64,000 nucleotides of DNA from PALSA-129 sp050014595 (GCA_050014595.1 JBEKDA010000010.1:1-64000); one strand, 5' to 3'; positions 25,425 to 35,184 are shown, counted from the stretch's first letter. Notes: a model not told the origin generated them from the sequence alone. Translations and numbers: made by a program.

Positions 25425-26510
25425 ATGGATTGGACGCGGCGGCGGTTCAGCGGCATGGCGGCGATGGGCGCGGCCTGGGGATTGGCGCCGGGGCTCGGCG
25501 CGCAGCAACCCGGGCGGAGCCTGCGCTATTGCATCGTGGGGCTGGGCCGCATCTCGATGCAGCACTTCATGCCGGCGACGCGGCTCTCGAAGTATGGGCG
25601 CGTGACGGCCCTGGTCAGCGGCCATCGCGACAAGGCCGAAAAGATGGCTGCCGAATACGGAGTGCCCGCGAGAAGCATCTACAGCTACCAGGATTACGAC
25701 GCGATCGCGGGGAATCCGGAGATCGACGCGGTGTACATTGCGCTGCCCAACAGCATGCACGCCGAATACACGATCCGCGCGGCCAAAGCGGGAAAGCATG
25801 TATTGTGCGAGAAGCCCATGTGCACCTCGGTAGCGGACGCCCAGGCCATGGTGGACGCTTGCCGCGCGGCCCGGCGCAAGCTCATGATCGCTTATCGCTG
25901 CCAGTTCGAACCGATCAATCTGCGCGCCGCCGGGCTGATCCGCGGCGGCAAGCTGGGGAAAGTGGAGGCCATCAGCACCGGCTTCGGATTCAACATCGCC
26001 AAGGGCGAATGGCGGCTCAACCGCAAGCTGGCCGGTGGAGGCCCGCTGATGGACGTCGGCATCTACTCGCTGAATGCCTGCCGGTACCTGACCGGCGAGG
26101 AGCCCGTGGGAGTGCAGGGCTATTCATCGGTGATCGACCGGGACGGGCGCTTTCAGGAAGTGGAGGAGAACCTTTCGTGGAGCATGAAGTTTCCCTCCGG
26201 CGCGGTGGCCAGTTGCAATACGACGTACGGGGCGAATCTGACGGGTTTCTTCCGCGTGTTCGGCTCGCGTGGCGTCATTCATGTGGAAAATGCCTTTGGA
26301 TACGACGGGCAGCACCTCACGGCGCTGGTGGAAGGCGAACCGCCGATGAACGAAGCCAGCACGGAGCGCGATCCGGCGCACTTTCCCCGCCTGGCGGATC
26401 ACCTGGCGGAGTGCGTGTTCGACAATAAGGAGCCGAAGACCGCCGGCGAGGAAGGTTTGCGGGACATGCAACTGATGGCGGCGATTTACCGGAGCTGTCA
26501 GGCGGCTTAA
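25425..26510 (+). CDS. Gfo/Idh/MocA-family oxidoreductase, exported
   Basis: A 361-residue NAD(P)-dependent sugar oxidoreductase of the glucose-fructose oxidoreductase type. It has an RRRF-containing leader, possibly a TAT signal (DWTRRRFSGMAAMGAAWG), a Rossmann fold beginning YCIVGLGRIS, the family motif GKHVLCEKPM near residue 130, and a C-terminal beta-sheet domain. Periplasmic members keep NADP(H) bound. Gene order with GH27 and lactonase suggests oxidation of released galactose or glucose, which is inference. The start follows GAGGAGG (25410-25416) at 8-base spacing. Confidence 0.9.
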   Translation: MDWTRRRFSGMAAMGAAWGLAPGLGAQQPGRSLRYCIVGLGRISMQHFMPATRLSKYGRVTALVSGHRDKAEKMAAEYGVPARSIYSYQDYDAIAGNPEIDAVYIALPNSMHAEYTIRAAKAGKHVLCEKPMCTSVADAQAMVDACRAARRKLMIAYRCQFEPINLRAAGLIRGGKLGKVEAISTGFGFNIAKGEWRLNRKLAGGGPLMDVGIYSLNACRYLTGEEPVGVQGYSSVIDRDGRFQEVEENLSWSMKFPSGAVASCNTTYGANLTGFFRVFGSRGVIHVENAFGYDGQHLTALVEGEPPMNEASTERDPAHFPRLADHLAECVFDNKEPKTAGEEGLRDMQLMAAIYRSCQAA

Positions 26511-26513
26511 GCT

Positions 26514-26606
26514 GGGGCAGGCGTTTTCGCCTATCAACTCCGCAGGTTCTATCGCGGAGCACTTGCCGCTGGAATGGCGCGGTTGGCAGGCGAAAGCGCC
26601 TGCCCC
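26514..26606. terminator. Inverted repeat between convergent genes
   Basis: Arms 26514-26531 (GGGGCAGGCGTTTTCGCC) and 26589-26606 are complementary at 17 of 18 positions. The right arm alone also folds (AGGCG AAAG CGCCT). Lying between the convergent oxidoreductase and APC permease genes, it probably stops transcription in one or both directions. Confidence 0.6.
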
Positions 26607-26619
26607 GCAGATCGCAAGC

Positions 26620-28920
26620 TTATTCGGGGGGTTCGAGTTCGGGTTCGGATTCGGATTTGGGCTCGAGGGCGTGACCGTTGGAGATTTCGCGGAGCACGTC
26701 GCCGATCACTTCCTGGGAACGGCCGGAGTGGAATTCGTCGGCCATGCGGCGCAGCGCGACCCCGATGATGTCGCGGTGATGCAGCTTGGCGCCGGGGCCC
26801 ATGCCGCTGAGCTCCAGCCAGAGGCGGTGGGCCAGCTCGATGTCCTCCGGCCAAAGCCGCGGGGGATGCGGGCCGAGGTTGAAGAAGACCGTGTCCTTTT
26901 GATTTTCGAGGACGATTTCGAGCGACAGAGAGGGACGCGGCTCCGGCAGTTTTTCCCAATAGCGGCCCACCAGCTCGCCCTGCTCGGAGGGCGTGAGCTT
27001 GGGCGAAAGTCCCATCACAATGCGCGAAGATGCCAGCCGCGCGGCGGTTTGCACCACGGCCTCATACGGGTCGGAGCCGGGCACTACCATCAGCTCGACG
27101 TGTTTGCCGGCTTTTTCGGCGAGCGTCACCACATGGGTGAAGACGTTGGTTTCGTCGTCGGAGAAGATCTGGTCGGTGTCGAGCCCGTGTTCGCCGGAGC
27201 CGGCCTGCGTGACCTGGCGAACGGAGAGCACTACGATATCCAGCTTGCGCGTATCGGTCTTGGTGAGGATGCGCTGCAGGTGGTGCAGGCGGTGGGGATT
27301 GCGCACGGCCACCAGCACGTTGCCGGGCCGCACGGAGATGGCGGAGGCCGAAAGATCGGTGCGCGCATCCAGGCGGAATTTTTCGAACTCCGGCGGATGC
27401 GCGGCTTTGCGTTTGCGGTTGTAAATATCGGAGAGCTCGAAAATGACGAAGAAGACGATGGTGAAGCTGACGCCGGAGATGGTGGCGACCTTCTTGGTGA
27501 GGACGTTGATGCAGGCCAGCGCGAACAGCGCCACCGTGATGATCATGAGGCCCAGGGGGATCTCGGTCTTGCCGATGTGGAAATTGAGCGGCACCTTCCA
27601 TTCGCGGGCGCCGGGCTGCTTGTAGCGCAGCACCAGGACGGAGAGGGCCTTCATGGCGAAGCTCCAGACCACGCCGAAGGCGTACGCTTCGCCGAGCATG
27701 TAAACGTCGCCGCGGCTGATCAGGATGGTGGTCAACTGCAGCAGGACGATGGTGTTGATGAGCCGGGAAGTGGTGCCGAACTTCTTGTGCGGGTGCCGGA
27801 ACCAGTCGGGCAGCACGCCGTCTTCGGCCACGCGGTTCAGCACGCCGTTCGAGCCGATGATCGCCGTGTTCACGGCGCCGGACAGGATCAGCGTACCCAC
27901 CAGCACGACGAAGCCGTGAAAGAGGAGCCGCACGGGGACCGGGCCGACGAGGTACATGGAGAGGCCGCCGATCAGGTTGTCCAAAAAGCCTTGACGGGCG
28001 GTGTCCGGGATGATCATCACGGCGAAGAACGACACCAGCGAGGTGAAGAGCATCGAATAGATGAAAATCACGAAGCCGGCGCGCTCCAGGTTCTTGAGCT
28101 TGGGGTGAGCGATTTCGCGGTTCACCTGGGCGAGCGACTCTTCGCCGCTCATGGCCAGCAGGGAGTGGCCGAGCCCGATCATCACCGCGATCACCGTGAT
28201 GGATGGCGCCACCGTGCCCTTCAACCAGCCCAGGGCTTCCGGGCTGAACTTGAGATTCGCGGGCACCGGCAGAGGGACGGGTTGGTAGCCGTTCTTGAAA
28301 ATGGTGACCAGGCACCAGACGATCAGGATCACCACCATCACGGTGGTGATCTGCATGATGCGCAGCGCCTTCTCGCTGGATTCGTGTATGCCGATGACGT
28401 TCTTGCGCCAGAAGTAAATGGTGACGACGGCGGCGAAGGCGGCGGCGAAGTAGGGCGCGTTGACGTGCAGCCCCGGCATGTGGAGATGTTGGCCGGCTTC
28501 GTTGATCAGACCGCCCAGGTAGAGGCCCGCGCTGACGGCGCTGATGGGGCCGGTGAGCACGTAATCGAACATCAGGGCGGAGACGGAGAACTTGGCCAGT
28601 GTGCCGCCCAGGGCCTCGTGGACCACCTTGTAGACGCCGCCGCGCACAAACATGGAACAGCTCTCGATATAGATGGCGCGGACAGCGTAGGAGAACAGCA
28701 TGATCGACAGGATGAACCAGGGAGCGGCCTTTCCGACGGCCTGCTCGGCGATGCCACCGGCGTAGTAAGCCGAGGAGGCGAGGTCGCTGAGAACGATGGC
28801 CGCGGCGCGCCAGAAAGAAATGAAGGACAGCATGACGGTGGTGGCCACAACCACCTTGACCGTCGCCGGCCGTGGTCCGGATGTCAACTGAAAATCCCCC
28901 AAGTGTAGCTTGGCAACCAC
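26620..28920 (-). CDS. APC-superfamily amino-acid permease with soluble C-terminal domain
   Basis: A 766-residue inner-membrane transporter with about twelve membrane segments in residues 20-480, opening VKVVVATTVMLSFISFWRAAAIVLSD. A cytoplasmic C-terminal region of about 260 residues (ISVRPGNVLVAVRNPHRL, later SSRIVMGLSP) looks like tandem universal-stress-type domains, a known APC arrangement that may sense nucleotides. The substrate is not clear; the extended C-terminus distinguishes it from simple permeases. The CCA-adding enzyme gene starts 30 bases away on the other strand. Confidence 0.87.
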   Translation of the reverse strand: MVAKLHLGDFQLTSGPRPATVKVVVATTVMLSFISFWRAAAIVLSDLASSAYYAGGIAEQAVGKAAPWFILSIMLFSYAVRAIYIESCSMFVRGGVYKVVHEALGGTLAKFSVSALMFDYVLTGPISAVSAGLYLGGLINEAGQHLHMPGLHVNAPYFAAAFAAVVTIYFWRKNVIGIHESSEKALRIMQITTVMVVILIVWCLVTIFKNGYQPVPLPVPANLKFSPEALGWLKGTVAPSITVIAVMIGLGHSLLAMSGEESLAQVNREIAHPKLKNLERAGFVIFIYSMLFTSLVSFFAVMIIPDTARQGFLDNLIGGLSMYLVGPVPVRLLFHGFVVLVGTLILSGAVNTAIIGSNGVLNRVAEDGVLPDWFRHPHKKFGTTSRLINTIVLLQLTTILISRGDVYMLGEAYAFGVVWSFAMKALSVLVLRYKQPGAREWKVPLNFHIGKTEIPLGLMIITVALFALACINVLTKKVATISGVSFTIVFFVIFELSDIYNRKRKAAHPPEFEKFRLDARTDLSASAISVRPGNVLVAVRNPHRLHHLQRILTKTDTRKLDIVVLSVRQVTQAGSGEHGLDTDQIFSDDETNVFTHVVTLAEKAGKHVELMVVPGSDPYEAVVQTAARLASSRIVMGLSPKLTPSEQGELVGRYWEKLPEPRPSLSLEIVLENQKDTVFFNLGPHPPRLWPEDIELAHRLWLELSGMGPGAKLHHRDIIGVALRRMADEFHSGRSQEVIGDVLREISNGHALEPKSESEPELEPPE

Positions 28921-28950
28921 ATATTAGCATAGGGGTAGGAGGACGGAGCG

Positions 28951-30279
28951 GTGGCGATGGAAGCGGAAGCGCTGGCCGGCGCGGTGGTCGCGAAGCTGCG
29001 CGCGGCGGGCCATCAGGCGTACCTGGTGGGCGGCTGCGTCCGCGACCTGCTGCTGGAAACGCGCCCCCAGGATTTCGACGTCGCGACGGATGCGCGGCCC
29101 GACCGCATCATGGGTCTGTTCCCCAATTCCGGCCGGGTGGGCGCGCACTTCGGCGTGGTGCTGGTGCGCGACGTGTTCGCGCAGGTGGAGGTGGCCACGT
29201 TCCGCAGCGACCAGGACTACGACGACGGGCGGCATCCTTCGGCCGTGCGCTTCGAAAGCGATCCTCGCCAGGATGTCGAGCGGCGCGACTTCACCATCAA
29301 TGGGCTGCTGATGGACCCGGAGACGGGCGAAGTGCTGGACTACGTGGGCGGCCGCGCCGACCTGGAGCGTCGCGTGGTGCGCGCCATCGGCGATCCCGAT
29401 TTGCGATTTCGCGAGGACCACCTGAGGCTGTTGCGAGCCGTGCGGTTTGCCGCGCGCCTGGGTTTTACGATCGAGCCGGCGACGCTGTCGGCCATTGGCA
29501 GCAACCATGCGCTTATCCGAACGGTGGCGGCCGAGCGCGTGCGCGACGAACTGGTGCGCATCCTGACCGAAGGCGGCGCGCGCCGCGGCTTCGAACTGCT
29601 CGAGGAGAGCGGAATGCTGGCCGACATCCTGCCGGAAGTGGCGGCCATGAAGGGAGTGGCGCAGCCGCCGGAGTATCATCCCGAAGGCGACGTCTGGACG
29701 CACACGCTGCTGTTGCTGGAAAAGATGGAGAAGCCCACCGTGACGCTGGCCCTGGGAGCGCTGCTGCACGACGTGGGCAAGCCGCCGACGTTTCGCGTGG
29801 CCGAGCGCATCCGCTTCGACGGACACGTGGAAGAAGGCGTGCGCCTGGCGCACGGCATCCTGACGCGGCTGCGCTTCTCGCGCGATGAAATAGACCGGGT
29901 GGAAGCGCTGGTGGCGAACCACATGCGTTTCAAGGACGTCGATCGCATGAAGGAAAGCACGCTCAAGCGGTTTCTGCGGATGCCGGATTTCGCGGAGCAC
30001 CTGGAGTTGCACCGCCTCGATTCGCTCTCGGCCAGCGGCCACCTGGAGAATTACGAACTGGCCAGGCGCAAGCTCGAGGAGTTTCCGGAAGAGCGTTTGC
30101 GCCCGGATCCCCTGGTGACCGGCGCGGATCTGATCGGCGCGGGCTACGAACCCGGCCCGCTGTTTTCCAAGATGCTGGCGGCGGTGGAGGACGCGCAGTT
30201 GGAAGGCCGGATTCATACGACGGGGGAAGCGTTGGAGATGGTGCGGGAGATGTTCCCGAAGGTGAAACCGCAGGACTGA
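28951..30279 (+). CDS. CCA-adding enzyme / poly(A) polymerase-type tRNA nucleotidyltransferase
   Basis: Adds or repairs the 3' CCA of tRNA. In 442 residues it has the class II nucleotidyltransferase head: YLVGGCVRDLLL then DFDVATDA (the two metal-binding Asp), followed by a basic RFREDHLRLLRAVRFAARLGF helix and a C-terminal HD domain (GALLHDVGKPP) with possible phosphohydrolase function. AGGAGGA at 28937-28943 fits either the GTG at 28951 or the ATG at 28957. Members may add CCA, only A, or only CC; that cannot be read here. Confidence 0.92.
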   Translation: MAMEAEALAGAVVAKLRAAGHQAYLVGGCVRDLLLETRPQDFDVATDARPDRIMGLFPNSGRVGAHFGVVLVRDVFAQVEVATFRSDQDYDDGRHPSAVRFESDPRQDVERRDFTINGLLMDPETGEVLDYVGGRADLERRVVRAIGDPDLRFREDHLRLLRAVRFAARLGFTIEPATLSAIGSNHALIRTVAAERVRDELVRILTEGGARRGFELLEESGMLADILPEVAAMKGVAQPPEYHPEGDVWTHTLLLLEKMEKPTVTLALGALLHDVGKPPTFRVAERIRFDGHVEEGVRLAHGILTRLRFSRDEIDRVEALVANHMRFKDVDRMKESTLKRFLRMPDFAEHLELHRLDSLSASGHLENYELARRKLEEFPEERLRPDPLVTGADLIGAGYEPGPLFSKMLAAVEDAQLEGRIHTTGEALEMVREMFPKVKPQD

Positions 30280-30665
30280 AAATAAGCCAATCGGAGCCGC
30301 GACCGTAAGGGAGCGCTTGCCCGCCTCGCGCATAGACCTGGCGCTCCCTTACGGTCGCGGCTCTGATCGAGTTACTCCGCCGCTAGGATTCCCTCAATTG
30401 GCCGGGCGTTTAGTTTTCCTGGTGGAGAGCTTGGCCGCTCTTAAGGCCGGCCTGCCGGCGTACAGCCGGAGGTATCACGAGCGGTGTTTTGTTCTTGACG
30501 GTGACGGTCATGACAGGTAGTACGCTCGAAATATGAGTTCGCCTTCAGTGTAGGGCGGCGGGCGTGGTTCGTCAAATGCAGCCACGGACGCCGCGACGCC
30601 GCTCCCCGACACGACTTGCGCCCGCGCGCCGCCGGCTGCTAGCGTAGTGTCAGCTTATCCTCCCC
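30280..30665. other. Intergenic region between the CCA enzyme and dprA
   Basis: Holds the distant REPIN copy and further short GC-rich hairpin words (GGCCGGCCTGCCGGCG near 30446). No gene-like frame is present. Confidence 0.6.
30294..30363. repeat. REPIN-like inverted repeat, distant copy
   Basis: Perfect 23-base arms (30294-30316 and 30341-30363) around a 24-base loop. The arm contains GAGCCGCGACCGTAAGGGAG, the same core as the elements beside the RAYT gene 6 kb away but in the opposite arm order. It lies just after the CCA-adding enzyme gene, where it could also serve as terminator. Confidence 0.88.
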
Positions 30666-31841
30666 ATGCAATCACCTGTTCTCAGCCGGGAAGAGGAACT
30701 CTACTGGCTGGCTTTGAAACTGGTGCCGGGTCTTGGCGCCAGAACATCCGGGAAACTGCTGGACCGCTTCCGGACCCCGCAGGGCATCTTCCGCGCGTCG
30801 CGCACGGAGCTGGAAGCCGCCGGTGTCAGCGGCTCGGTGGCGCAGTCCATCGCGAGCGGCACTGCCTTCGAAGACGCGGTGGCGCAGCAGGAAAAGATGG
30901 CCGAAACGGGCACGGTGGCCGTCACTTTGAGCGATCCGCGATATCCGCAGCGGCTGCGCGAGATCTTCGACCCGCCCATTGTGCTGTTCGCGCGCGGTCG
31001 AGTGGAGTTGCTACAGGCGATTTCGCTGGCGGTGGTGGGCACGCGGCGTCCCACGCCTTATGGCCTGGCGGTGGCGGAGCGGCTATCGAGCGACCTGGCG
31101 CATGCCGGGCTGACCATCGTCAGCGGCATGGCGCGTGGGATCGATTCGGCGGCGCACAAAGGCGCGCTGGCCATCGGCGGCGATACCGTGGCGGTGTTGG
31201 GTTGCGGCGCCGATATCATCTACCCGTCGGAGAATCGCAAGCTGGCGGCGGATCTCGCGGTGAAGGGGCTGATGATTTCCGAATTCCCCATGGGGGCGGT
31301 GGCATTTCCGCAGAATTTCCCGATCCGCAACCGCATAATCGCCGGAATGTGTGTTGGGGTTCTGGTGGTGGAAGGGGCGCAATACAGCGGTTCGGCCATT
31401 ACGGCGCGCCTGGCCATGGAGCAGGGGCGGGAAGTTTTCGCGGTGCCGGGCAACATCACGAGCAAGCTGAGTTGGGCGCCTAACCTATTGATTAAGCAGG
31501 GCGCGCGCCTGGTGCAGGACTGGAACGACGTGGTCGCGGAACTGCCGGTTGAATCCCGCCGGCATCTAATTGATAGAGGGCGCCAAAGAATCCTGGGTGA
31601 ACCAGGCGCAACGGGGGAGCCGGGGCAGGCATCCTTATTAACAGGGGCAGGCCCGGAGTTGAGTAGTACCGCCCGGCGGATTCTCGAAGTCCTTCCTGTG
31701 GACGCTTCCGTACATCTCGACGATCTGCTTGAAAAGGTGGAAGATACGTCGACTTCCGAGCTCATCGCAACGCTTTTTGAATTGGAAATGCTGGGCCTGG
31801 TGAAACAGATGCCGGGCAAGAACTTTGTTAAAGTGTGGTAA
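30666..31841 (+). CDS. dprA: DNA-processing protein DprA
   Basis: Loads RecA onto incoming single-stranded DNA in natural transformation. The 391-residue protein has an N-terminal SAM-like region, a Rossmann core with VVGTRRPTPYG, SGMARGIDSAAH and FPIRNRIIAG, and a C-terminal winged-helix domain (residues ~320-391: ILEVLPVDASVHLDDLLEKV). The length and domain order are complete. It is immediately upstream of topA on the same strand, a common dprA-topA order, with about 70 bases between. Confidence 0.95.
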   Translation: MQSPVLSREEELYWLALKLVPGLGARTSGKLLDRFRTPQGIFRASRTELEAAGVSGSVAQSIASGTAFEDAVAQQEKMAETGTVAVTLSDPRYPQRLREIFDPPIVLFARGRVELLQAISLAVVGTRRPTPYGLAVAERLSSDLAHAGLTIVSGMARGIDSAAHKGALAIGGDTVAVLGCGADIIYPSENRKLAADLAVKGLMISEFPMGAVAFPQNFPIRNRIIAGMCVGVLVVEGAQYSGSAITARLAMEQGREVFAVPGNITSKLSWAPNLLIKQGARLVQDWNDVVAELPVESRRHLIDRGRQRILGEPGATGEPGQASLLTGAGPELSSTARRILEVLPVDASVHLDDLLEKVEDTSTSELIATLFELEMLGLVKQMPGKNFVKVW

Positions 31842-31912
31842 CGTCTACTGGGTAATCGGCAATCATTCTGGTACTGTACGCGGCATAGGGAGCCGCATTC
31901 CGAAAGTCAAAT

Positions 31913-34345
31913 ATGGCAAAGGCTCTGGTAATCGTGGAGTCGCCTGCAAAGGCGAAGACCATCAACAAATACCTGGGCAAGCAGTATATCGTCAAAGCTT
32001 CGCTCGGTCATATCAAGGATCTTCCCAAGCGCGATCTGGCGGTGGATATCGAACATGGGTTCACGCCGGACTACAAGATCATCGAAGGTAAGAAAAAGCT
32101 CATCGGCGAGCTGAAGGCAGCCGCCCGGAAAGTGGAAGAAGTGTACCTCGCGGCCGATCCGGACCGCGAGGGAGAAGCCATCTGCTACCACCTGCAGCAG
32201 GAACTCGGCGAAAAGAAGGGCGGTCCCAAGATCTTCCGGGTGATGTTTAACGAAATCACCAAGAAAGCCGTTCAGGCCGCTTTTGACAAGCCGTCGCAGG
32301 TCAACGTGAACCTGGTGGACGCGCAGCAGGCGCGGCGCGTGCTGGACCGCCTGGTGGGCTACAAGATTTCTCCGCTGCTGTGGGACAAAGTGCGGCGCGG
32401 GCTTTCGGCCGGCCGCGTGCAAACCGTGGCGCTGCGCGTGGTGGTGGAGCGCGAGCGCGAAATTCGCGCGTTCCAAAAGAAGGAATACTGGACCATCGAC
32501 GTGGATCTGGCGGCCAGGAAGCCGCCGATGCTGGTGGCGCGGCTCGTTAAGAGGAACGACGAGACGCCGGAAGTGGGCGCGCAGGAGACCGCCGACCAGA
32601 TCGTCGCGAATCTGGATGGCGCCGATTACGTGGTGAAGTCCGTGGGGACGCGCGAAAAGAAGCGCAACCCGGTGGCGCCCTTCATCACTTCGACGCTGCA
32701 GCAGGAATCGTCGCGCAAGCTGCGCTTCAGCGTAAAGCGCACCATGATGCTGGCGCAGCGGTTGTATGAAGGAATCGAGATCGGCAAGGAAGGCGCCGTC
32801 GGCCTCATCACCTACATGCGCACGGATTCGACGCGCGTTTCGGAAGACGCGGTGCGCGACGTGCGCTACTACATCAACGAGCGCTACGGCCAACCGTTCG
32901 TGCCGGAATCGCCCAACGTTTACAAATCGAAGAAGGACGCGCAGGACGCGCACGAGGCCATCCGGCCCACCTCCATGGCCTTTTCTCCGGAGGTGGTGGA
33001 GAGGTACCTGGCCGAAGACGAGATGAAGTTGTACCGCCTTATCTGGAACCGCTTCGTAGCCAGCCAGATGAGGCCGGCGCTCTACGATCAGACCACCATC
33101 GACGTTTCGGCCCAGGGCAAAGACGCGGCGGCGTATATTTTCCGCGCCACCGGTTCGGTTCTCAAATTCGACGGTTACCTCAAGGTCTACCAGGAGGGCA
33201 AGGATCAGATCGACGAGGAAGACGAAGAGATGAAGCACCGGCTGCCGCTGGTGAGCGAAGGCGAAACCCTGCGGTTCAAGGCGATCAAGCCGGAGCAGCA
33301 CTTCACCGAACCGCCGCCGCGCTACAACGAAGCCACGCTGGTGAAGCGCTTGGAAGCCGACGGGGTGGGCCGTCCGTCCACGTACGCGTCGATCCTCTCG
33401 ACGATCCAGGAGCGCGAATACGTCAAGAAAGAAAGCGGCCGTTTCATCCCCACCGAACTGGGCATGGTGGTGACCGACCTGCTGCTCGAAAGCTTCGACG
33501 ACATCTTCGACGTCAGCTATACGGCGCGGATGGAGGAGGAGCTCGACGAAATCGAGGAGGGGAAGCTCGACTGGCGCATGGCCATGGGCGAATTTTACGA
33601 GCGCTTCGACAGGGATTTAAAGCACGCCGAAGCGCACATGACGGACATCAAGCGGATGGAAAGGCCCACCGACTTGATTTGCGAAAAGTGCGGCAAGCCG
33701 CTGGTGATCAAGTGGGGCAAGCATGGCAGCTTCATCGCCTGCACCGGGTACCCGGACTGCACCTACACGCGGGAGCTGACGGTGGATCTGCCGGATGTCG
33801 ATGGTGTCGATCTCTCCGAGCAGGGCGAAGAGGAGTACTGCGAGAACTGCGGCCGCCCGATGGTGCTGAAGAAGGGCCGTTTCGGAACCTTCCTGGCCTG
33901 CTCCGGTTATCCCGATTGCAAGACCACCAAGCAGATTGGCGGCGCGCAGAAGAAGCCCGACGTGGCGCTGGAAGAGAAGTGCCCGCAGTGCGGCAACCAC
34001 CTGGTAGTGAAGACGGGGCGCTTCGGCGAATTCACCGCGTGCAGCAATTATCCGACGTGCAAATACGTCAAGCAAAAGACCGTCGGGGTGAAGTGCCCGG
34101 ATTGCAGCGAAGGCGAGATCATCGAGCGCCGTTCGAAGAAGGGCAAGACGTTCTACGGTTGCAATCGTTACCCCGACTGCAAATTCGTGGCGTGGGGCAA
34201 GCCGGTGCCGGAGAAGTGCGCGGAATGCGGCAGCCCGTACATGGTGGAGAAGTGGCTCAAGGCCGGCCCGGTGTGGCAGTGTCCCAACGCCGAGTGCAAG
34301 CACAAGCAGCCGGCGCCGCAGACACAGCCGGAAGCGGTGGCGTAA
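31913..34345 (+). CDS. topA: DNA topoisomerase I
   Basis: Type IA topoisomerase relaxing negative supercoils. The 810-residue protein begins with the Toprim domain (ALVIVESPAKAKT; DPDREGEAI near residue 80), has the catalytic Tyr in TYMRTDSTR near residue 301, and ends with four C4 zinc ribbons from about residue 586 (first CEKCGKPL, second CENCGRPM, third CPQCGNHL, fourth CPDCSEGE), then a further partial CAECGSPY ribbon and a Gln/Pro tail. Everything expected is present. Confidence 0.97.
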   Translation: MAKALVIVESPAKAKTINKYLGKQYIVKASLGHIKDLPKRDLAVDIEHGFTPDYKIIEGKKKLIGELKAAARKVEEVYLAADPDREGEAICYHLQQELGEKKGGPKIFRVMFNEITKKAVQAAFDKPSQVNVNLVDAQQARRVLDRLVGYKISPLLWDKVRRGLSAGRVQTVALRVVVEREREIRAFQKKEYWTIDVDLAARKPPMLVARLVKRNDETPEVGAQETADQIVANLDGADYVVKSVGTREKKRNPVAPFITSTLQQESSRKLRFSVKRTMMLAQRLYEGIEIGKEGAVGLITYMRTDSTRVSEDAVRDVRYYINERYGQPFVPESPNVYKSKKDAQDAHEAIRPTSMAFSPEVVERYLAEDEMKLYRLIWNRFVASQMRPALYDQTTIDVSAQGKDAAAYIFRATGSVLKFDGYLKVYQEGKDQIDEEDEEMKHRLPLVSEGETLRFKAIKPEQHFTEPPPRYNEATLVKRLEADGVGRPSTYASILSTIQEREYVKKESGRFIPTELGMVVTDLLLESFDDIFDVSYTARMEEELDEIEEGKLDWRMAMGEFYERFDRDLKHAEAHMTDIKRMERPTDLICEKCGKPLVIKWGKHGSFIACTGYPDCTYTRELTVDLPDVDGVDLSEQGEEEYCENCGRPMVLKKGRFGTFLACSGYPDCKTTKQIGGAQKKPDVALEEKCPQCGNHLVVKTGRFGEFTACSNYPTCKYVKQKTVGVKCPDCSEGEIIERRSKKGKTFYGCNRYPDCKFVAWGKPVPEKCAECGSPYMVEKWLKAGPVWQCPNAECKHKQPAPQTQPEAVA

Positions 34346-34399
34346 GGGCGGCGCAGCCCTCCAAGCCGCATCCATAGGATAATGTTCTTGAGGCATCCC

Positions 34400-34705
34400 A
34401 TGACGCTCGCTTCCGGAGTCGCGTTGCCCGAGTCTGAAATCGCCGCGATTTGCCGTCGTTTTCGCGTACGGGAGCTGGCCTTATTCGGTTCGGCAGCCCG
34501 CGGCGAAATGCGCTCCGATAGCGATGTGGATCTGCTCGTAGACTTCCTGCCGGATGCGCGAATCGGCTTGCTGGAATTGTCGGCTATGACGCGAGAGTTG
34601 TCGCAAGTGGTCGGCCGCCCGGTCGATCTGGCGGTGAAGCCGGCGCTGAAGCCTCTGGTACGCGCGGAGGTCCTTGCCGAGGCTCAAACCCTCTATGCGC
34701 CGTGA
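34400..34705 (+). CDS. MNT-type nucleotidyltransferase, antitoxin-like
   Basis: A 101-residue minimal nucleotidyltransferase with the GSAARGEMRSDSDVDLLVDF signature: the GS motif and the two metal-binding Asp. Proteins of this kind (MntA) neutralise HEPN toxins by adding AMP to a tyrosine. It overlaps the following HEPN gene by 11 bases (ATGCGCCGTGA), the usual arrangement of the pair. The start ATG at 34400 gives normal length; another ATG is 18 bases upstream. The partner toxin is frameshifted, so this antitoxin may now be without a target. Confidence 0.88.
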   Translation: MTLASGVALPESEIAAICRRFRVRELALFGSAARGEMRSDSDVDLLVDFLPDARIGLLELSAMTRELSQVVGRPVDLAVKPALKPLVRAEVLAEAQTLYAP

Positions 34706-35053
34706 CCGCCAGCGGCTGGATGACATCCTGGAGGCACTTGATTCACTTGCAAGGATCATCCAGGGAAGCGACGAGGCCGGGTTCTTAAGCGATGAAGTGG
34801 TCCGTTACGCAGTGGTGCAACGGCTGACGGTTGTTGGCGGAGCGGCCGCGGCGGGATCAGCAGTGAACTCAGGCAGCGCCATCCGGCGATTCCCTGGGCG
34901 GACATCGTGGCCTTTCGAAACGTGGCCGTCCATGAATACTTCGGAATTCATTGGCCGATCGTCTGGGTGACTGCAACTGTACAGGCTCCGCGGCTTCGTG
35001 AGCAGATCGAACTGGTGGTCCACGCCGAGTTCCCGGAGCCGTCTGCAAAGTAG
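34695..35053 (+). pseudogene. HEPN-domain (HepT-like) toxin gene, frameshifted
   Basis: Frame one (34695 to about 34850) encodes DRQRLDDILEALDSLARIIQG and DEVVRYAVVQRLTVV, typical HepT helices. It then loses register near 34843-34856. A second frame to 35053 continues with SSELRQRHPAIPWADIVAFRN, AVHEYFGIHW and a C-terminal helix. The junction needs a net shift of one missing or two extra bases. The RX4HXY ribonuclease motif (RNVAVHEY) lies in the second frame, so the protein made should lack its active site unless recoding occurs or the shift is an assembly error. Confidence 0.8.
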
Positions 35054-35132
35054 GAAGTGCTGAGCATCGGCAGTGCAGTTTTCAACACCGTGACGATCGC
35101 GATTCGATGATGTACTGCGTGGCAGATAGGGA

Positions 35133-35162
35133 TGTGGGGCAGCCAATCCTGGCTGCCCCACA
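35133..35162. terminator. Perfect hairpin terminator downstream of ilvE
   Basis: Thirteen-base perfect arms (TGTGGGGCAGCCA and TGGCTGCCCCACA) around ATCC. It is downstream of ilvE on the minus strand and of the broken HEPN gene on the plus strand. A short T-rich run is not evident, so rho-independent function is probable rather than certain. The arm resembles the second hairpin of the tandem-hairpin repeats. Confidence 0.7.
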
Positions 35163-35184
35163 ACTTTGCAGCTTTCTTAGCCCG

